NCBI GenBank assembly: GCA_963281255.1
Contig: OY725503.1
Span: forward strand, 2,046,001 to 2,110,000
Length of the DNA stretch: 64,000 bases
Source: Aphrocallistes beatrix
Lineage: Eukaryota > Porifera > Hexactinellida > Sceptrulophora > Aphrocallistidae
Direction of reading: 5' to 3'
Every line of letters begins with the position of its first letter. Position 1 is the stretch's first letter. The translations under genes were made by a program, and so were the position numbers. The notes beneath the pieces were generated by a model, which saw nothing but the letters and a program-made list of their open reading frames with translations, did no database searches and was not told where the DNA came from. Below, in pieces: positions 34,917-48,016 of this stretch.

Positions 34917-35721
34917 TTATGATAAATTAGCAGCTTTCGAAAATCGAAAGGTTCAAGTTACCATAAAGTGTCCCACATTCACCTCAAATTAATGTAATTA
35001 CTTTGGAAATCTTGCTATAAAGAATACGATATAGATAAAACGTTTCAGGCCTATCCATCACGCACTTGAGTGAAATACATAACCATAAAGATTATACAAA
35101 CAGCTAATAAATGATATCAACTATGTCTTATATTTATTGTTTTTGTAGATGGATCAAGCATTAGACGGCGGCGACCGGGGGAGGGGGGTTACTTTTATTT
35201 TTGTCACGTTTAGTATATCGTAATCATTTTTAAATTTATGCAAAATTTATTGAACCTTTCTTACTTTTTTAGATTTCAAAAATACTGATACCCCCCACCC
35301 CCCCCAATGACCTCACAGGGTCTGGGGTGGTGGGAAGGATTCTTATAAAATTAAGTGTAGTATATGATCTATCATTCTGATTTGTTTCACATGATTCAAA
35401 CGATTTTATTTGTATTACTCTCTAGGAGAGTTAATGATAAAATCGATATTTCGAGGAGTTGGGTTGTTCTTTGGACTGAAGCAGAATTTGGATTCATATT
35501 CAAATAATACTGGTATTTTATTTGTACCACAAATTCCCAACTAATTAGGCCTGAATAGTTATATAGTGTCCGATGTTTCATGCAAGCCAAACTAATTCCT
35601 AAGAGACTACATCTATTACCTCAGAAATAGGTTCTCGTATTTTCGAATCCACCTAAACAAGTATATCAAATTTTTTTAAATTATTATATCTAAATGGTGC
35701 TTTTTCTTATATATTTCTCAG
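34917..35721. other. Intergenic; one weak exon candidate
   Basis: A good acceptor (tattgtttttgtag, ending 35148) is followed by an open stretch MDQALDGGDRGRG without a clear donor. Around 35160 and 35290 there are G-rich and C-rich tracts. Nothing else was recognised. Confidence 0.3.
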
Positions 35722-35942
35722 GCACAAGTGCATGCTCCAAATATTGTCGAATTTCGAGGATTTACGTGGATATAAAAAAACCCTCGGGCCGTTGGAAAAG
35801 GGTAACTGTTACTGAAATGGGTGAGGAGGAATGTGAAGTACCTCTACATAAAAATAAAAATGTCACTATTCCATTTGATTATTTTCCAAATGATTATTTC
35901 AGTTGCAAATACAAGGCAGGACACATTTACTCTCTCATATGA
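35722..35942 (+). CDS. Candidate terminal exon of a cysteine-containing protein
   Basis: The acceptor ttatatatttctcag ends at 35721. The frame reads ACSKYCRISRIYVDI, then GRWKRVTVTEMGEEECEVPL and PNDYFSCKYKAGHIYSLI before the TGA at 35940-35942. Codon use looks natural and four Cys are spaced like a small disulphide-bonded domain. It may be the 3' end of the gene that uses the plus-strand micro-exons upstream; phase needs one leading base from the preceding exon. The family is not recognised. Confidence 0.5.
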
Positions 35943-38444
35943 TGTTTTTATTTAAAATTATTCTTCGCATAACTTATTTCATCATTGCACGAGTCCTTGA
36001 TCAAAGAAAGCACTCAAATGAAGAATAAGAAGAAGCTCTCTCACTGGCATCAACAAGCGATGTTTACACTAAGACTCCTGCCTAACATGGTGTGTATTCA
36101 TATTATCTTATTTTTATCATGTTGATTATCTGTATGATTACGAATATATTGACGCATCACATTTTAAAAAACAAAGGATTCTGTCATTAATAAAGTTTCT
36201 GGTTGCAATTTATTTTTTGTCTAAGGTCACAGGTGTTACAAGAATTTAATTCTTGTCAAAGAGAGCTAGGGTGATGGAGGGGCCCGGCCAGAAATCTTAC
36301 TAGAGGGCCCGTAAATTCTGTCGCCGGCCCTGTACAGTTATTAAGTCGGATCATCATTTTCTCGTCAGGTTAATATCTCGCCAATAAGAAAGGAGAAGTG
36401 AACTTATGATTCATCAACTGTTGTTGAGTACGATGGGTGAGTCTACAATATAATGCTACGTATTATTATATTGTGAATTATTTTAGTTAATGGTTTGTAA
36501 TTAGACGATGAAAAAACAAAGGTAGCTACCATTAATCCAACCCTGATATAACCAAAGTCAACAAAATAAGAAGTTAGAGGCAGATCCATTATGAGTAAAC
36601 AATGCAAAGAAATACCTCCATCCATATTCAGTTGATAAAGTGCCAAGCCATCTATTGCACGCACACTATCTAACAGCAACAAGACATCCAATATACCAAT
36701 TAACCTCCCTCAAATTTCTCACAAACACTACTTGTTGTGCAGTAAGGTTATCACATCATAATTAAATGTACACCACCGCTTCGTAGATCTATTTTGCATG
36801 GAGAGGAGCAGAGGGATGGCTATTAGGGGAGGAAGAGACCATCATAGTAAATCCACTTCTCCACTCCACCGGAACGAGAAGCTAGAAGGAAGATTACAGA
36901 CTCTGCATAGCTTTACTTATATATTCACCTTTGTATATATTTTATAAAATATAATTAATATTTACTTACTTATTTATTATTATTACGGCCCATAAGTTAA
37001 AGTATATATTGTAAGAAAACCTCTGGTAACAAGATCGTATTTAAAGTCAACGCACATAGTCACATACGATTTGGGGCTAAAAAGTATATACCAGATCGAG
37101 TTTACCAAAATCGGCATTACATTTATACAAGGATCCAAAGTCTAATGTATTCATTCGAAATGGGCTTTATTGGGGAGTCTTGTTATCAATAATATCCCAA
37201 ACCATGTGCTCCTGATTCCATGTGTTTCCAAATTTCCGAGTTGAGGTTGAAAAATAAAAAACAATTGATCCAGAATGAAAATTCTCCCATTTTAACTTGG
37301 TTTTCCGCAATTCCAATGCTCATTTTTAACATACGTACGTAACTTAAAATTATATATCTTCTGTATATACACATAAATAGATATGTAGATATATAGATAT
37401 AATCTTACTCTGTCGCCAGGATTCAACTATTAGCTAATTTGCTGTATCAATTTGATATGATCCAGACAACTATATTTTTCGCTAAATGAAGGCGATCACA
37501 TTATGTCTTGGACACCTGTGACTTGCCTCATCTTGCCTACTTCACCTACTAGCAAGAACGTGAGTTTAATTTATTAATAATACTATTGTTATGTGTACTG
37601 AAAGAAATCCCAAATTATGTTAGGACAAATTCCAAAAATTCCAATTGCAAGTATGGACAAATTCCAATCTTAAAGATAGTCGTTTCCACAAATACATTCT
37701 GATGCTACTTTCTGAAAAGATTGAATTCTGCACAGGAAAATCACAAAAATCACAATCTTCCACCCTGCGGCCTCCTGCTGCTGTGGCGCACTTGTATTGT
37801 TTTGAGAACTCTCATTTCTAGTGCAGCTCCTATTATAGATGCTTTATTGTATGGACGGTGTCGAACGCACGTCTGCGTGATCTTGGAAAACTAATATTAT
37901 TATAATAAAATTTAATCATATTTCCACACCATTTTATTTAAACGTATATTTTCTGATAAAAAAAGAAATTTCAACGGCTAATAAGCCTGTAATTTAGTAA
38001 AAGTAGATTTCGATATTCGCACTTATAAAATGGTAATATCAAAATTGAATGGTGTAATAGCATATATCAATAGGTACAGTCAGGGTCGCTTATTATGAAC
38101 AAACCCTCCCTCTGTGTCCCAATTTAACCGGTTCTATAGAATTTCTATTATTTCGATTTCGCTTACTATGTATGACTCTCTCTCTATTGTGAAAATATTA
38201 TCGGTCCCTATGCGGTTCATAATGATATGCGATCCTGACTGTAATTTTACAATTTCGATACTATTATTTACTGTTTTTGTGGTGCTTTTCTATCGGTATG
38301 TCGACCGATATTTTTAATATTAGTAACGGAGTTTCAAATTCTCTGGGGATAGATTGATGCATAGATATTTAATATAGTATAAATGAACAAACAAGTACGT
38401 TTATCATATATTATAATGGAAGCATGCTACAACATAAACTATAG
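35943..38444. other. Intergenic, no gene recognised
   Basis: AT-rich sequence. A donor-like gtgagt at 37560 follows a short stretch, but no open exon could be built. The stretch near 36270-36335 (gggcccggcc ... gccggccctgtac) may be the remnant of a hAT-like end. Confidence 0.35.
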
Positions 38445-38840
38445 TTATACAGGTTCTACACAGGACTCGAATTCCAAGTCACATTTCCTACATATATAAG
38501 GATCATCTCCCACGTCCTTTAGACTGGTATTGACGCATCCACAGTGAAACCATCTCAGGCAGAACTCACAGCCTAACCAGTCATCATTCGCCCTCTATCC
38601 CCCGGTTGGGCAGTCGTGTTGTTCACATTCCTCGCAAACTGTTTCAGAGTTATCAGGGTTAACACTCGTGGGAGGTAATTCTTTCATGGAAACAGATGAG
38701 AGCTCAGTACCAAAACCTCCAGATGTATAGGTCATAGTATCCTTTTCACGTCTACGCCTAGAGGATTCGGCTACAATGAATTGGGATTTGAGAACTCTCC
38801 GTCGCCTCTTTTGAGTAGCCATAACGGGGACGCTACACAA
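38445..38840 (-). pseudogene. PHD-finger protein, interrupted by one stop
   Basis: The start MATQKRRRRVLK (38822) or the ATG at 38840 leads through a Ser-rich linker to TVCEECEQHDC. A TAG at 38595-38597 follows. Beyond it the same frame continues DDWLGCEFCLRWFHCGC and PYICRKC to the TAA at 38445-38447. Together these supply the Cys4-His-Cys3 set of a PHD finger: CxxC (CEEC), CxxC (CEFC), HxxC (HCGC) and CxxC (CRKC). PHD fingers bind histone tails or zinc-bridged partners and occur in several transposon proteins. The gene lies downstream of, and on the same strand as, the Mutator-like transposase, so both may belong to one element. Confidence 0.75.
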
Positions 38841-38842
38841 GA

Positions 38843-39053
38843 TCGAATTTCTATCCTGGCATTAGATCGAATTTCCTATGTTGGCATTAGATCGAAATCT
38901 TGAAACATGCACAAGATCGAATTTCTATGCTGGCATTAGATCGAATTTCTTGTGTTGGCTTTAGATCGAATTTCTTGTGTTGGCTTTAGATCGAATTTTC
39001 AATGTATGAATTAGGTCGAATTTCTTGTGTTGGCATTAGATATAATTTCAAAG
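38843..39053. repeat. Tandem array with ttagatcgaattt core
   Basis: About eight units of 24-29 bp carry ggcattagatcgaatttc or variants (ggctttagatcgaattt, gaattaggtcgaattt). It lies exactly between the PHD-finger gene and the Mutator-like transposase. It could be an internal promoter or protein-binding array of that element. Confidence 0.85.
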
Positions 39054-39199
39054 TATTCATTAAATTGAATTGGGAAAGCGGAATAATTTTCAAAACTGAA
39101 ATAAGTAAGTAAAGTTAAGTTCAATTTGGATTTAGAGGGAGAATAGTATTTATTTTGTGAAATAAATAATAGAGGGTCGATTGGAGGGCATTTTTTTAT

Positions 39200-40848
39200 T
39201 TATTGGGAACCAGGGGAGATTCGAAGGGTTTTTGATTGGGAATATTTTAAAAATTCAAAGTAACACCAGGATTCTTTTGAGAGTGGGCAACGATCGTGCT
39301 CCTCGAACAAATGATTCATCAGTGTGTAAAGGGCGTTTTGAATGTCTAGTGGTGTTCTGCCTCTGTTCTTGACAATAACAAGAGCGTATAGATGACCAAT
39401 TCTCTCGACTTTTGATGCCGGTATTGGCTTGGAGGGCATTGTTTTCGTAGTTGTCTTCTTTTTGAGGTGTTTCTTTAATCGTTTTTGCGTGTGCCCAAGA
39501 CATTCCTCTTTCCCGATAACTTCCATTCCTTTGTAAGGATTATTTTCTTCTAACCTTTTGAATGAGCTTGAGTCTCCATCTCCTACATATGTAGTGTAGG
39601 CTAGAGAATGATTGTCAAATGATCTACCCCAGATTTCTTTTGCAGCAGAACATTCCATCGCCTGACTTATTCCAGAGAAGTTAGCTGGGCATTCGCTCGA
39701 ATGTTTCTCCCAGTATTCGCTGTATTCCTCTGGGTTTTCTTTCTTACGTTCTTCCGTCCATCTGATACATTTGTTACGCACGCGTTCGTAAAGGACGTAG
39801 TCAAGGACTTTCCCCGATTTGACTTCAATACCCCCGGCGAATCCTTGATTACTAAAATGCCCGCGCCTGTGCCAAGATCCGTCAAAGCTCACCGCGCATA
39901 CCTTGCAACCAGGAATGTTAAATGACTCAGCTTTGGCTCTCACTTCTTTTGCTGTCATGGACATGGATTGCTGGCATATTTGATCTGTAGAATGGACCAA
40001 TTGCGCGAGTAGAGACTTGGACATTCTATGCCAGGTATTTTGTATATCAAAGAGATTGCAGGTCAGTCGAAAATCACTCCAGCTCATAGAAGTACAGTGT
40101 GCTGCTCCGACTTTTCCCGGCAAAGCATTTGAGGATCGTTCACTGCTTCATTAGGTTTCATTCCAACCGGACAGGATGTAGGAAATTCAGCAAGCACAAT
40201 ATGGCAGCGACTGCATTTCAACAAGAGATATTATTGTAACCCATCACGAAAAGCGTATTGATACAGATTCAATTAAACAGTGCAGTGTGCCTCAGTGCAT
40301 CTTAATAGAGGAAATACCGTACTCAGTATATCGATATCAATTATTTGCGAGCCATGAGGAACGTAGAGATCACGAAATGATTGAGCTCCATCCTTCTGTA
40401 CCATAATACTGAGGCGTTTATTGGGCTGAGGAAACTTCACTTGCTGTAATAGTGTTTTTGATTTCGGAGTGCTAGTAGGAGGTAATCGCTTTGTGATGGA
40501 TGGTGTGAAAGTAGATTTTCTTTTGACTCCCTCACCCTTCCGAAACCTCCCAGTGTTGAGTTTATGTCCTCGCTTTTTGGTATGAACTGAGGTAGTTGGT
40601 GACGTGTTATCCGATTCTTCGGATGTCTGTGAAGAGAGGGCTACTTGAGAGAGAGTAGATCCGAGCTCAGTAGGCGTGTATGTAGCTAGTGTTAAATCAG
40701 TTGGGGTTGTTGGGACTTTGAATATGAAATCACCTTCATTGTCAGACCCACTTGACTCCATGCTAGATTCAAAATCAGCCGGAATGCAAACCTTCGGGAG
40801 ATCTGCGCTGCGAAATGTAGAAATAGTTTCATGTTCTGAAGAAGACAT
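39200..40848 (-). pseudogene. Mutator-like transposase-domain protein
   Basis: The ATG at 40848 opens 191 codons rich in Ser, Thr and Pro and reaches IIDIDILSTVFPLLRC. Two in-frame stops follow, and the frame continues LLLKCSRCHIVLAEF, giving a probable zinc knuckle with the CTEAHC cysteines. A frameshift near 40130 moves to a frame open to 39200 with VSFDGSWHRRGHFSNQG, TYVGDGDSSSFK and GKEECLGHTQKRLKK. The FDGSW and GDGDS boxes are those of a Mutator-like transposase domain common in invertebrate genomes. The long frame as first met starts with TTG, not ATG, because of the frameshift. The C-terminus seems shortened at SPGSQ. No terminal repeats were found. Confidence 0.78.
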
Positions 40849-41709
40849 TTTTTGAATTAGTTATGACAAGAATTATTTCCACACTTATATTGATTCATTG
40901 TAACTCGTTAATTAACTACAGCTGTAGTGCCCATAATTGTTCCACCTCACAGACTAATAATAGAACTAGTTTCTTGTAATGCGGTGGTAGAATTCTAAAT
41001 TTAGCCATGTACCGTACACATGCGCATGTTGATATTTTTAGAAATTTGCTAATTATGGATGATGTTTGCATTTCTCAATTTCTTACTAACCTAAATTTCA
41101 ATTACACTTGGTCGTAACGTGCTTACATATCTACTGTTATGTGTACATTGCTATTGTGACATATTGTTGTCTAGGATGGAAAATGGAGCCGTGAATGGGG
41201 CACCTCCCAATAACACGCACCCTTATGTGGTCTCTAAAAAACCATTTTGTTCGCATAAAATATGTTGAAAAGTACTGTTAGTCCAAACACCATCAAGGAT
41301 ATTTATCAATCTATTTTTGTTGATTATATTTGTAAACGCCTAAATTTTAAACTCGTTGATGTGTAACCATTTGTATTCTAGTGACTTTTGATAATTATTT
41401 GGGAAAGGGAGTACGGATGGACAAGTTCAGCATGCTTTTTGTGGTGATCATGTAGACCAAAAGGGATGAATTTGAAATAGGCGACATTTGTTCTGAGAAA
41501 GTCTCTCGACCCTGTGGTTCAAAACAAATTATTGCAATCTTGCTATTTGGACGAAATTCCCTATTCACAAATCATTGTTAAATTTAGAGGAGTCTTATAC
41601 GTCTAGTTGCTCTCAGCTAACCGAGCGGAGTCGCAAGAGGGATCACTCGAGATAGGGTTCAAACAAGTTGTAAGAATGGAATGTTTTCACATTCCTATGC
41701 TGCTATGAT
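40849..41709. other. Intergenic, nothing recognised
   Basis: Upstream of the Mutator-like gene. No TATA box or terminal repeat could be singled out. Confidence 0.3.
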
Positions 41710-42246
41710 CAGGGTTGGAATTTTACCCGGGTTTAATAGGTTTCGCCCAGCCCAGTGGGTTAAACCCGGCTAAAATCCGGGTTAAAACGGGTTTTATTCT
41801 CCAGAAACGGATTTACCCAGTTATTATCCTGTTTTCAAATTCAACGATATAATTAATTATATAAGCATATTTATTGTAAGAGATGCATATCAAAATCTAA
41901 AACAAATGAAAAGCAAATCACCAATCAAACTCCACTGAACCCCTCAATTCGCGATAACAGGTTACCAATTTTGCTGGTTCTCTAACCCTAATCTAATTCG
42001 AAGTTTGTTCTGGACTAAACTAAAGTTAGAAATATCCGCTCAATTGAAGTATATATGCGCCTCACCTTGGACCTTCTACTTTTAGAAAAAAGCTTTGAAC
42101 AGGATCACAGAGCCACCAACAAAATATTTTCAATCCAAACAATTGATATCGCTAAAATTAACTTGATTTACAAGTACATTAGAATAAAACCCACTTTAAC
42201 CCACAAAAGGGGGTTTTGCCCAGCCCGGATTTAATTAGCCAACCCT
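41710..42246. mobile_element. MITE with agggttgg ends
   Basis: The left end cagggttgg...ttacccgggtttaa pairs with ggatttaattagccaaccct at 42246. The word atgat flanks both ends (41705-41709, 42247-42251). The subterminal words acccgg, aacccg and cgggtt are repeated. It has no gene. Confidence 0.6.
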
Positions 42247-42389
42247 ATGATGTTGTTAGGGGGCTAAATTTCTAGTGACTTGGTTCTTGACTCGGATGTT
42301 GGCATATTTGGGTAGTGATAATCACTGCAACAATATTGTACAACTATCACTTATCGTTATTATTAAATGGTGTAGGTACTGTATTGCTT

Positions 42390-42775
42390 CGAATAAGCGC
42401 CCGAGTGCTTATTTATTTCGTGCACCCTTTAGACCCGGCGATTATTCAAGCCCCGACGTTTATTTTTTTCATTCGCTATTTTGGACCGGCGCTCTATTTT
42501 TTGCTTACTACATTTATTGGCACTTTTATTTTTGCCACAACTGAGAATGTTAGTTCTATTAAAAAAGAATGTGATGTTTCAAAAAGCACTTGTATCTATG
42601 CCACTACTGACAATACTAGTTTGATATGATTTTCAGAGAAATAAAATGCCCCGGCGTCCGACGCTTATTCGAGCCCCGGCGCTTATTTATTTCGCTCACC
42701 CTTTAGACCCGGCACTTATTCAAACCGGCGCTTATTCAAGCCCCGGCGCTTATTCAGGGAAATACGGTATACAAA
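42390..42775. repeat. Repeat built of ggcgcttattcaagcccc units
   Basis: The words gcgcttattc, gccccggcg and accctttagacccggc recur several times on both sides of a central AT-rich part, ending cagggaaatacggta. The termini resemble those of a MITE class seen in many animals, but the duplicated target site was not identified. Confidence 0.55.
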
Positions 42776-43080
42776 ATTTTAAATATAAATATTGATTTTA
42801 GATTACTTAATTATTCATTAAGAATATCAATAAACCGAGTTGCGTAATTTGTAATTTGTAGAGTTTAGTTCAGGGTGTACAAAACCCTCTCGCAAATTTA
42901 CTCGATGGTGCCCATAAAACCAAGCACCCTCAAACTTAGTACTATAATCTTAAAATCTTGCTCCCTTCTGCCGCCGCGCCTGTAGATAATATGATAAGTA
43001 TTACTGCGTGATCCATCAACTAATTTCAATTCAACCCTCCCGTATAACCTAACCCCTCATTTATTCGGACGACTAGAGTA

Positions 43081-43255
43081 CAGGGTGGCCAATAAGTTCT
43101 GCCCCAAGCTTCATTAGGTATAATATATTTTATACTCAAACAGTCTTAGTTATTATGGTCTTTAGAGATTGTAATTCAAATATTCTCAATGATTTTATAA
43201 GATTTTTCGAGTCTAAGAACTGTAACTGTGTTTTGTATGGTGAGTTTTGATTGCA
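43081..43255. mobile_element. Single arm of the 20176-type MITE
   Basis: It begins cagggtggcc after ta at 43079-43080 and follows the left arm of 20176-20942 (gcttcattaggtat, cttagttattatggtcttta, ctgtgttttgta) to about 43255, where the match stops. Confidence 0.75.
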
Positions 43256-43638
43256 CTACCCAATTCGTAACTTTCCTGGCACGAACTGGATATCATCACT
43301 AGGGAGGATGTTACATGCACGTTGATGTGTACTCATTTTCCCAACATTTTATTAGACATTTTCAGGTTTGTTTTGTAGAATGATTTTTATTATTTTACTT
43401 TGAGCACATTTATCGTATTTATCTCCTTTTAATAGATCTCCGGTTGCAGTTGCAATTATACGTATGTGTGTGTCTGTGTATGAGTATTGTTAAATTTAGA
43501 CATGTTCTATAGATGTAATATATCTATTTTTAGACTAAACTAGCTTTTTTGTTATTAATTCCAATGAGTATAATGCCTAAACGTAGCAACCGGTTTGACA
43601 TTTAGAACTTGAGGGCTTGCATTTTAACTTATGAAACA
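43256..43638. other. Intergenic, nothing recognised
   Basis: Short AT-rich spacer. Confidence 0.3.
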
Positions 43639-43868
43639 CAAGCGCGCTTCGCTTGCTTGCGCTGCGGGGCGCTGATGGACAGTGTTTGCCAGACGCACCC
43701 TTTAGGCGCCTAGGCTCATACTGGTTAATTATAAGGTAGATAACACATCACTCGAAAAATCACCAAATTCGTCAATTTTTCAATTATAGGTTGCGTAACG
43801 ATGACCTCATAACAGACTGGTGAGTCATCATTTTTGATGAGAATTGTATCATATTTGAAATATATTAA
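43639..43868 (-). repeat. Dispersed repeat R1, split by the TTAA element
   Basis: The 3' hairpin end (caagcgcgcttcgcttgc) starts at 43639 and the inner R1 sequence runs to the ttaa at 43865-43868. After the insertion, 47681-47713 resumes with tatacacagtctattaaatttga, the next part of R1. The R1 copy is thus older than the TTAA insertion. Confidence 0.75.
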
Positions 43869-46800
43869 GGATACCGCCCGTGAAAAATCTTTAGGTTTGG
43901 CTTACAGCATATATCAAGAATAGAGATATATAAGATGTTAAGGATACCGCCCTCGAAAAACATCGCCTGACATAAAAAAAAATGGTGAAATTTTTTATTG
44001 TTAATTCCATCGGATTAGTGAGTAGTCTACCATCTAATCGTACTTGTTGGACGGTATTTATTTTGATATTCTAGAAATGAGCACCTAAAGCTCAGTAGTA
44101 CTAAAAATCGGATAGTTATTCGTGGTTTTGCAGCGCAATCATCAATTATTTTCCAGCTTATCTGATATTTTTTCAATTATATGAACCTCAAAATGGTTTT
44201 GGCCCCTTTAAATATTATATAACAGATGAATTTAGAAAAAAAGGCACTTAAAATCCAATCAAAAATATCTTTATGAGGGATTTCATTTCTAAAAGGCTCG
44301 GGAAATGGCCGTTGTGATATTACCTATTGTGTATAGAAAAGAATTCTGAACATTTAAAAAAAAGATTTGTTCAGATCCGACCATTAGTTCGTAAGTTATA
44401 GTATATTGTATGTATAGTTAAGTGCTCGATGTCAATGCTTAAAAACTATTGATGATATGTATTCTATTATAATCTTAAATGAAAGGATATATATAATAAT
44501 ATATAGGTTCCTCAAACATCTCTTTGTCAAAAAGTAAATATTTCTTGACTTATCATCGATTTTATTGTAAAACAAATTCTATAGAGAACTTTGAATATAT
44601 TAGAAAATGGCGAATCTTGTCCTGAAATAAGTTCCCAAAAGTAGCTATTATATTCAAAAAACAATGCAATAGTCACTAGCAATGTATACAGAAATTTTGA
44701 AGCACTCAACATGATTATTTTTGAAGTTCAAAGCATTTATCTCCAAAATTCGGTCAAAGCCCCCCATTTATGGTCCAAAAACAGATTCCTCCATATCTCG
44801 GGAAATATACACACAAATTCTTAGCTCTCAATTCCTAATATACTTTTCAAGACGGTATATATCTGATTCTTAAATAATAAGTGTACTACATGGAATGGAA
44901 TGCTAAGTTTTAAATTTTTATCACGTGATGACGTAGCATTTTTCGAAAATCCTAACTTGAAAACTAAAAGTCGTATACTCTCGGTCTGACATCCTAATAT
45001 ACTTTTTAGAAGCTCTTTATTCATTCTAAACCGATGAATTATACTTTGTAGTGCTAGGAATATGAATTATATTCCCTAATTGGTTCAAAATATTCGGGCT
45101 TAGAGGCCACAAGGTAATTTGTGAATTTTCAGGATAATTTTGCTATTTTCACCAAAATCTGTTGGAATACATCTAATTCAATAGTATACATGCGATTAAA
45201 TGCCCATGGATGCTTTTATTTATCGTTAATAGCTCATTTACCATCGTTCTTAACATCAAAACTTCAAATCCCTATATCTCGGGACTTTAAAATTCCAAAA
45301 TTGACCGTCTTTCAAAAATTTTAACTCAAAATTGCCTTGAGATAGAGGTTTGAAAATTTCAGGAGTTGTTCCATATCATTAGGCAATGAGCGTAGGACCA
45401 CTCGATTTTCGATATCTTACAAATTTGTGATTTTATTTCTGATTTCCAAAGAAAATCGGGCTTTATTCGCCGTTTTTGGCCCTTTTTATTCAGACACCGA
45501 TAAAATTTACAATTTTTCTAATTTAAACTTTCTTATGGTCCTATGAAGTGGCAAATATGATAGACTATCAATGAATAAATTTTCGAAGCATTTGATCCAA
45601 ACATGTGCTTTAAAAATATCACAGAGTGGAGGAGGGCTTACCATTAAGATGTGCTAGGGAAGAACGGAAAAAACCGACTTTGAGACGCTGTAACTCAAAA
45701 ACTAGAAATGCGAACCAAAAACTGTTTGGCATGTCTCAATATTTTTTAATTGCACTACCTGCCCACGCTTAACATCTTATATATCTCTATTCTTGATATA
45801 TGCTGTAAGCCAAACCTAAGGATTTTTAACGGGCGGTATCCTTAAGCGTGGGCAGGTAGTGCAATTAAAAAATATTGAGACATGCCAAACAGTTTTTGTT
45901 TGGCATTTCTAGTTTTTGAGTTACAGCGTCTCAAAGTCGGGTTTTTTCCGTTCTTCCCTAGCACATCTTAATGGTAAGCCCTCCTCCACTCTGTGATTTT
46001 TTTAAAACACATGTTTGGATCAAATGCTTCGAAAATTTATTCATAGATAGTCTATCATATTTGCCACTTCATAGGACCAGAATAAAGTTTAAATTAGAAA
46101 AATTGTAAATTTTATCGGTGTCCGAATAAAAAGGGCCAAAAAACGGAGAAAAAAGCCCGATTTTCTTTGGAAATCAGCCATAAAATCACAAATTTGTAAG
46201 ATATCGAAAATCGAGTGGCCCTACGCTCATCGCCTAATGATATGGAACAACTCCTGAAATTTTCAAACCTCTATCTCAAAGCAATTTTCAGTTAAAATTT
46301 TTGAATTTTCAAGTCCCGAGATATAGGGATTTGAAGTTTTGATGTTAAGAACGATGTAAAATGAGCTATTAACGATAAATAAAAGCGTCCATGGACATTT
46401 AATCGCATGTATACTAATGAATTAGATGTATTCCAACAGATTTTGGTGAAAATAGCCTAATTATGCTGAAAATTTACAAATTACCTTGAGGCCTCTAACC
46501 CCGAATATTTTGAACCAATTAGGGAATATAATTCATATTTCTAGCACTACAAAGTATAATTCATCGGTTTAGAATGAATAAAGAGCTTCTAAAAAGTATA
46601 TTAGGAAGTTAGAGCGAGAGTCTACGACTTTTAGTTTTTAAGTTAGGATTTTCAAAAATGCTACGTCATCACGTGATAAAATTTTAAAAGTTAGCATTCC
46701 ATTCCATGTAGTACACTTATTATTTAAGAATCAGATGGATACAGTCTTGAAAAGTATATTAGGAAATGAAAGCTAAGAATTTGGATGCATATTTCCCGAG

Positions 46801-47680
46801 ATATGGAGGAATCTGTTTTTGGACCATAAATGGGGGGCTTTGACCAAATTTTGGAGATAAATGCTTCCAACTTCCAAAATAATCATGTTGAGTGCTTCAA
46901 AATTTCTGTATACATTGCTAGTGACTATTGCATTGTTTTTTGAGTATAATAGCTACTTTTGGGAACTTATTTCATGACAAGATTCGCCATTTTCTAATAT
47001 ATTCAAAGTTCTCTATAGAATTCCTATTACAATAGAATCGATGATAAGTCAAGAAATATTATCATTTTTGAAAAAGAGATGTTTGAGGAACCTATATATT
47101 ATCATATATATCCTTTCATTTAAGATTATAATAGATTACATATCTTCAATAGTTTTTATGCATTGACATCGAGCACTTTCGGGGCCATAGAAGGTTTGAT
47201 TTCCGAACTTTACATACAATATACTATAACTTACGAACTAATGGTCGGATCTGAACAATTTTTTTCAAAATGTTCAGAATTCTTTTCTATACACAATAGG
47301 TAATATCACAACGGCCATTTCCCGAGCCTTTTAGAAATGAAATCCCTCATAAAGATATTTTTGATTGGATTTTAAGTGCCTCTTTTTCTAAATTCATCTG
47401 TTTTATAATATTTAAAGGGGCCAAAACCATTTTGAGGTTCATATAATTGAAAAAATATCAGATAAACTGCAAAATAATTGATGATTGCGCTGCAATACCA
47501 CGAAAAACTATCCGATTTTTAGTACTACTGAGCTTTATTTGCTAATTTCTAGAATATCAAAATAAATACCGTCCAACAAGTACGATTAGATGGTAGACTA
47601 CTCAATAATCCGATGGAATTAACAATAAAAAATTTCACCATTTTTTTTATGTCAGGCGATGTTTTTCTAGGCCGGTATCC
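43869..47680 (+). mobile_element. TTAA-flanked non-coding transposon, outer copy
   Basis: The ends are ggataccgccc at 43869 and gccggtatcc to 47680, flanked by ttaa (43865-43868, 47681-47684). Without the nested copy it is 1908 bp. It has no gene. At its internal site gatgttaagcgtggg a second copy is inserted. The TTAA target is that of piggyBac and Kolobok superfamilies; which one cannot be told from the non-coding sequence. Confidence 0.85.
43942..45841 (-). mobile_element. TTAA-flanked non-coding transposon, nested inverted copy
   Basis: The ends are ggataccgcc at 43942 and gggcggtatcc to 45841, with ttaa at 43938-43941 and 45842-45845. The flanks gatg and gcgtggg are contiguous around one ttaa in the copy at 55405. 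So the junction shows an exact TTAA duplication. The copy runs opposite to the outer one, giving a nearly perfect inverted repeat of about 1.84 kb per arm. Confidence 0.9.
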
Positions 47681-47793
47681 TTAATATACACAGTCTATTA
47701 AATTTGAGTAGTTAATTTATGGAACTTGACGGAACGATTCCGGAATTCTAATTGCCTAATTTACGGAATACTCCATTCCAGATTATCTCAGTT

Positions 47794-48016
47794 ATGGCTG
47801 TATCAACCCAGTTGGCAAAAACAATTCATTTTTCATGGAAATTCCTTTACCATAACTCATTCAACTCTTTCCAAAAATGAGTTGACTACAGCCCACTCAT
47901 TTTCTGAATGAGCATTTGTACTAAATGAACTGTTTTCAACAATTCATTTTCATATGACGGCTATAATCAACTCATTGAGTTGATTTTGCAAACTCAAAAT
48001 GGGTTGATACAGCCCT
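47794..48016. mobile_element. Small MITE with ggctgtatcaaccca ends
   Basis: The string ggctgtatcaaccca at 47796 and tgggttgatacagcc at 48000-48014 are perfect inverted repeats. Inside, aactcatt and gagttga motifs recur on both strands, so the whole element is close to palindromic. Confidence 0.75.
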
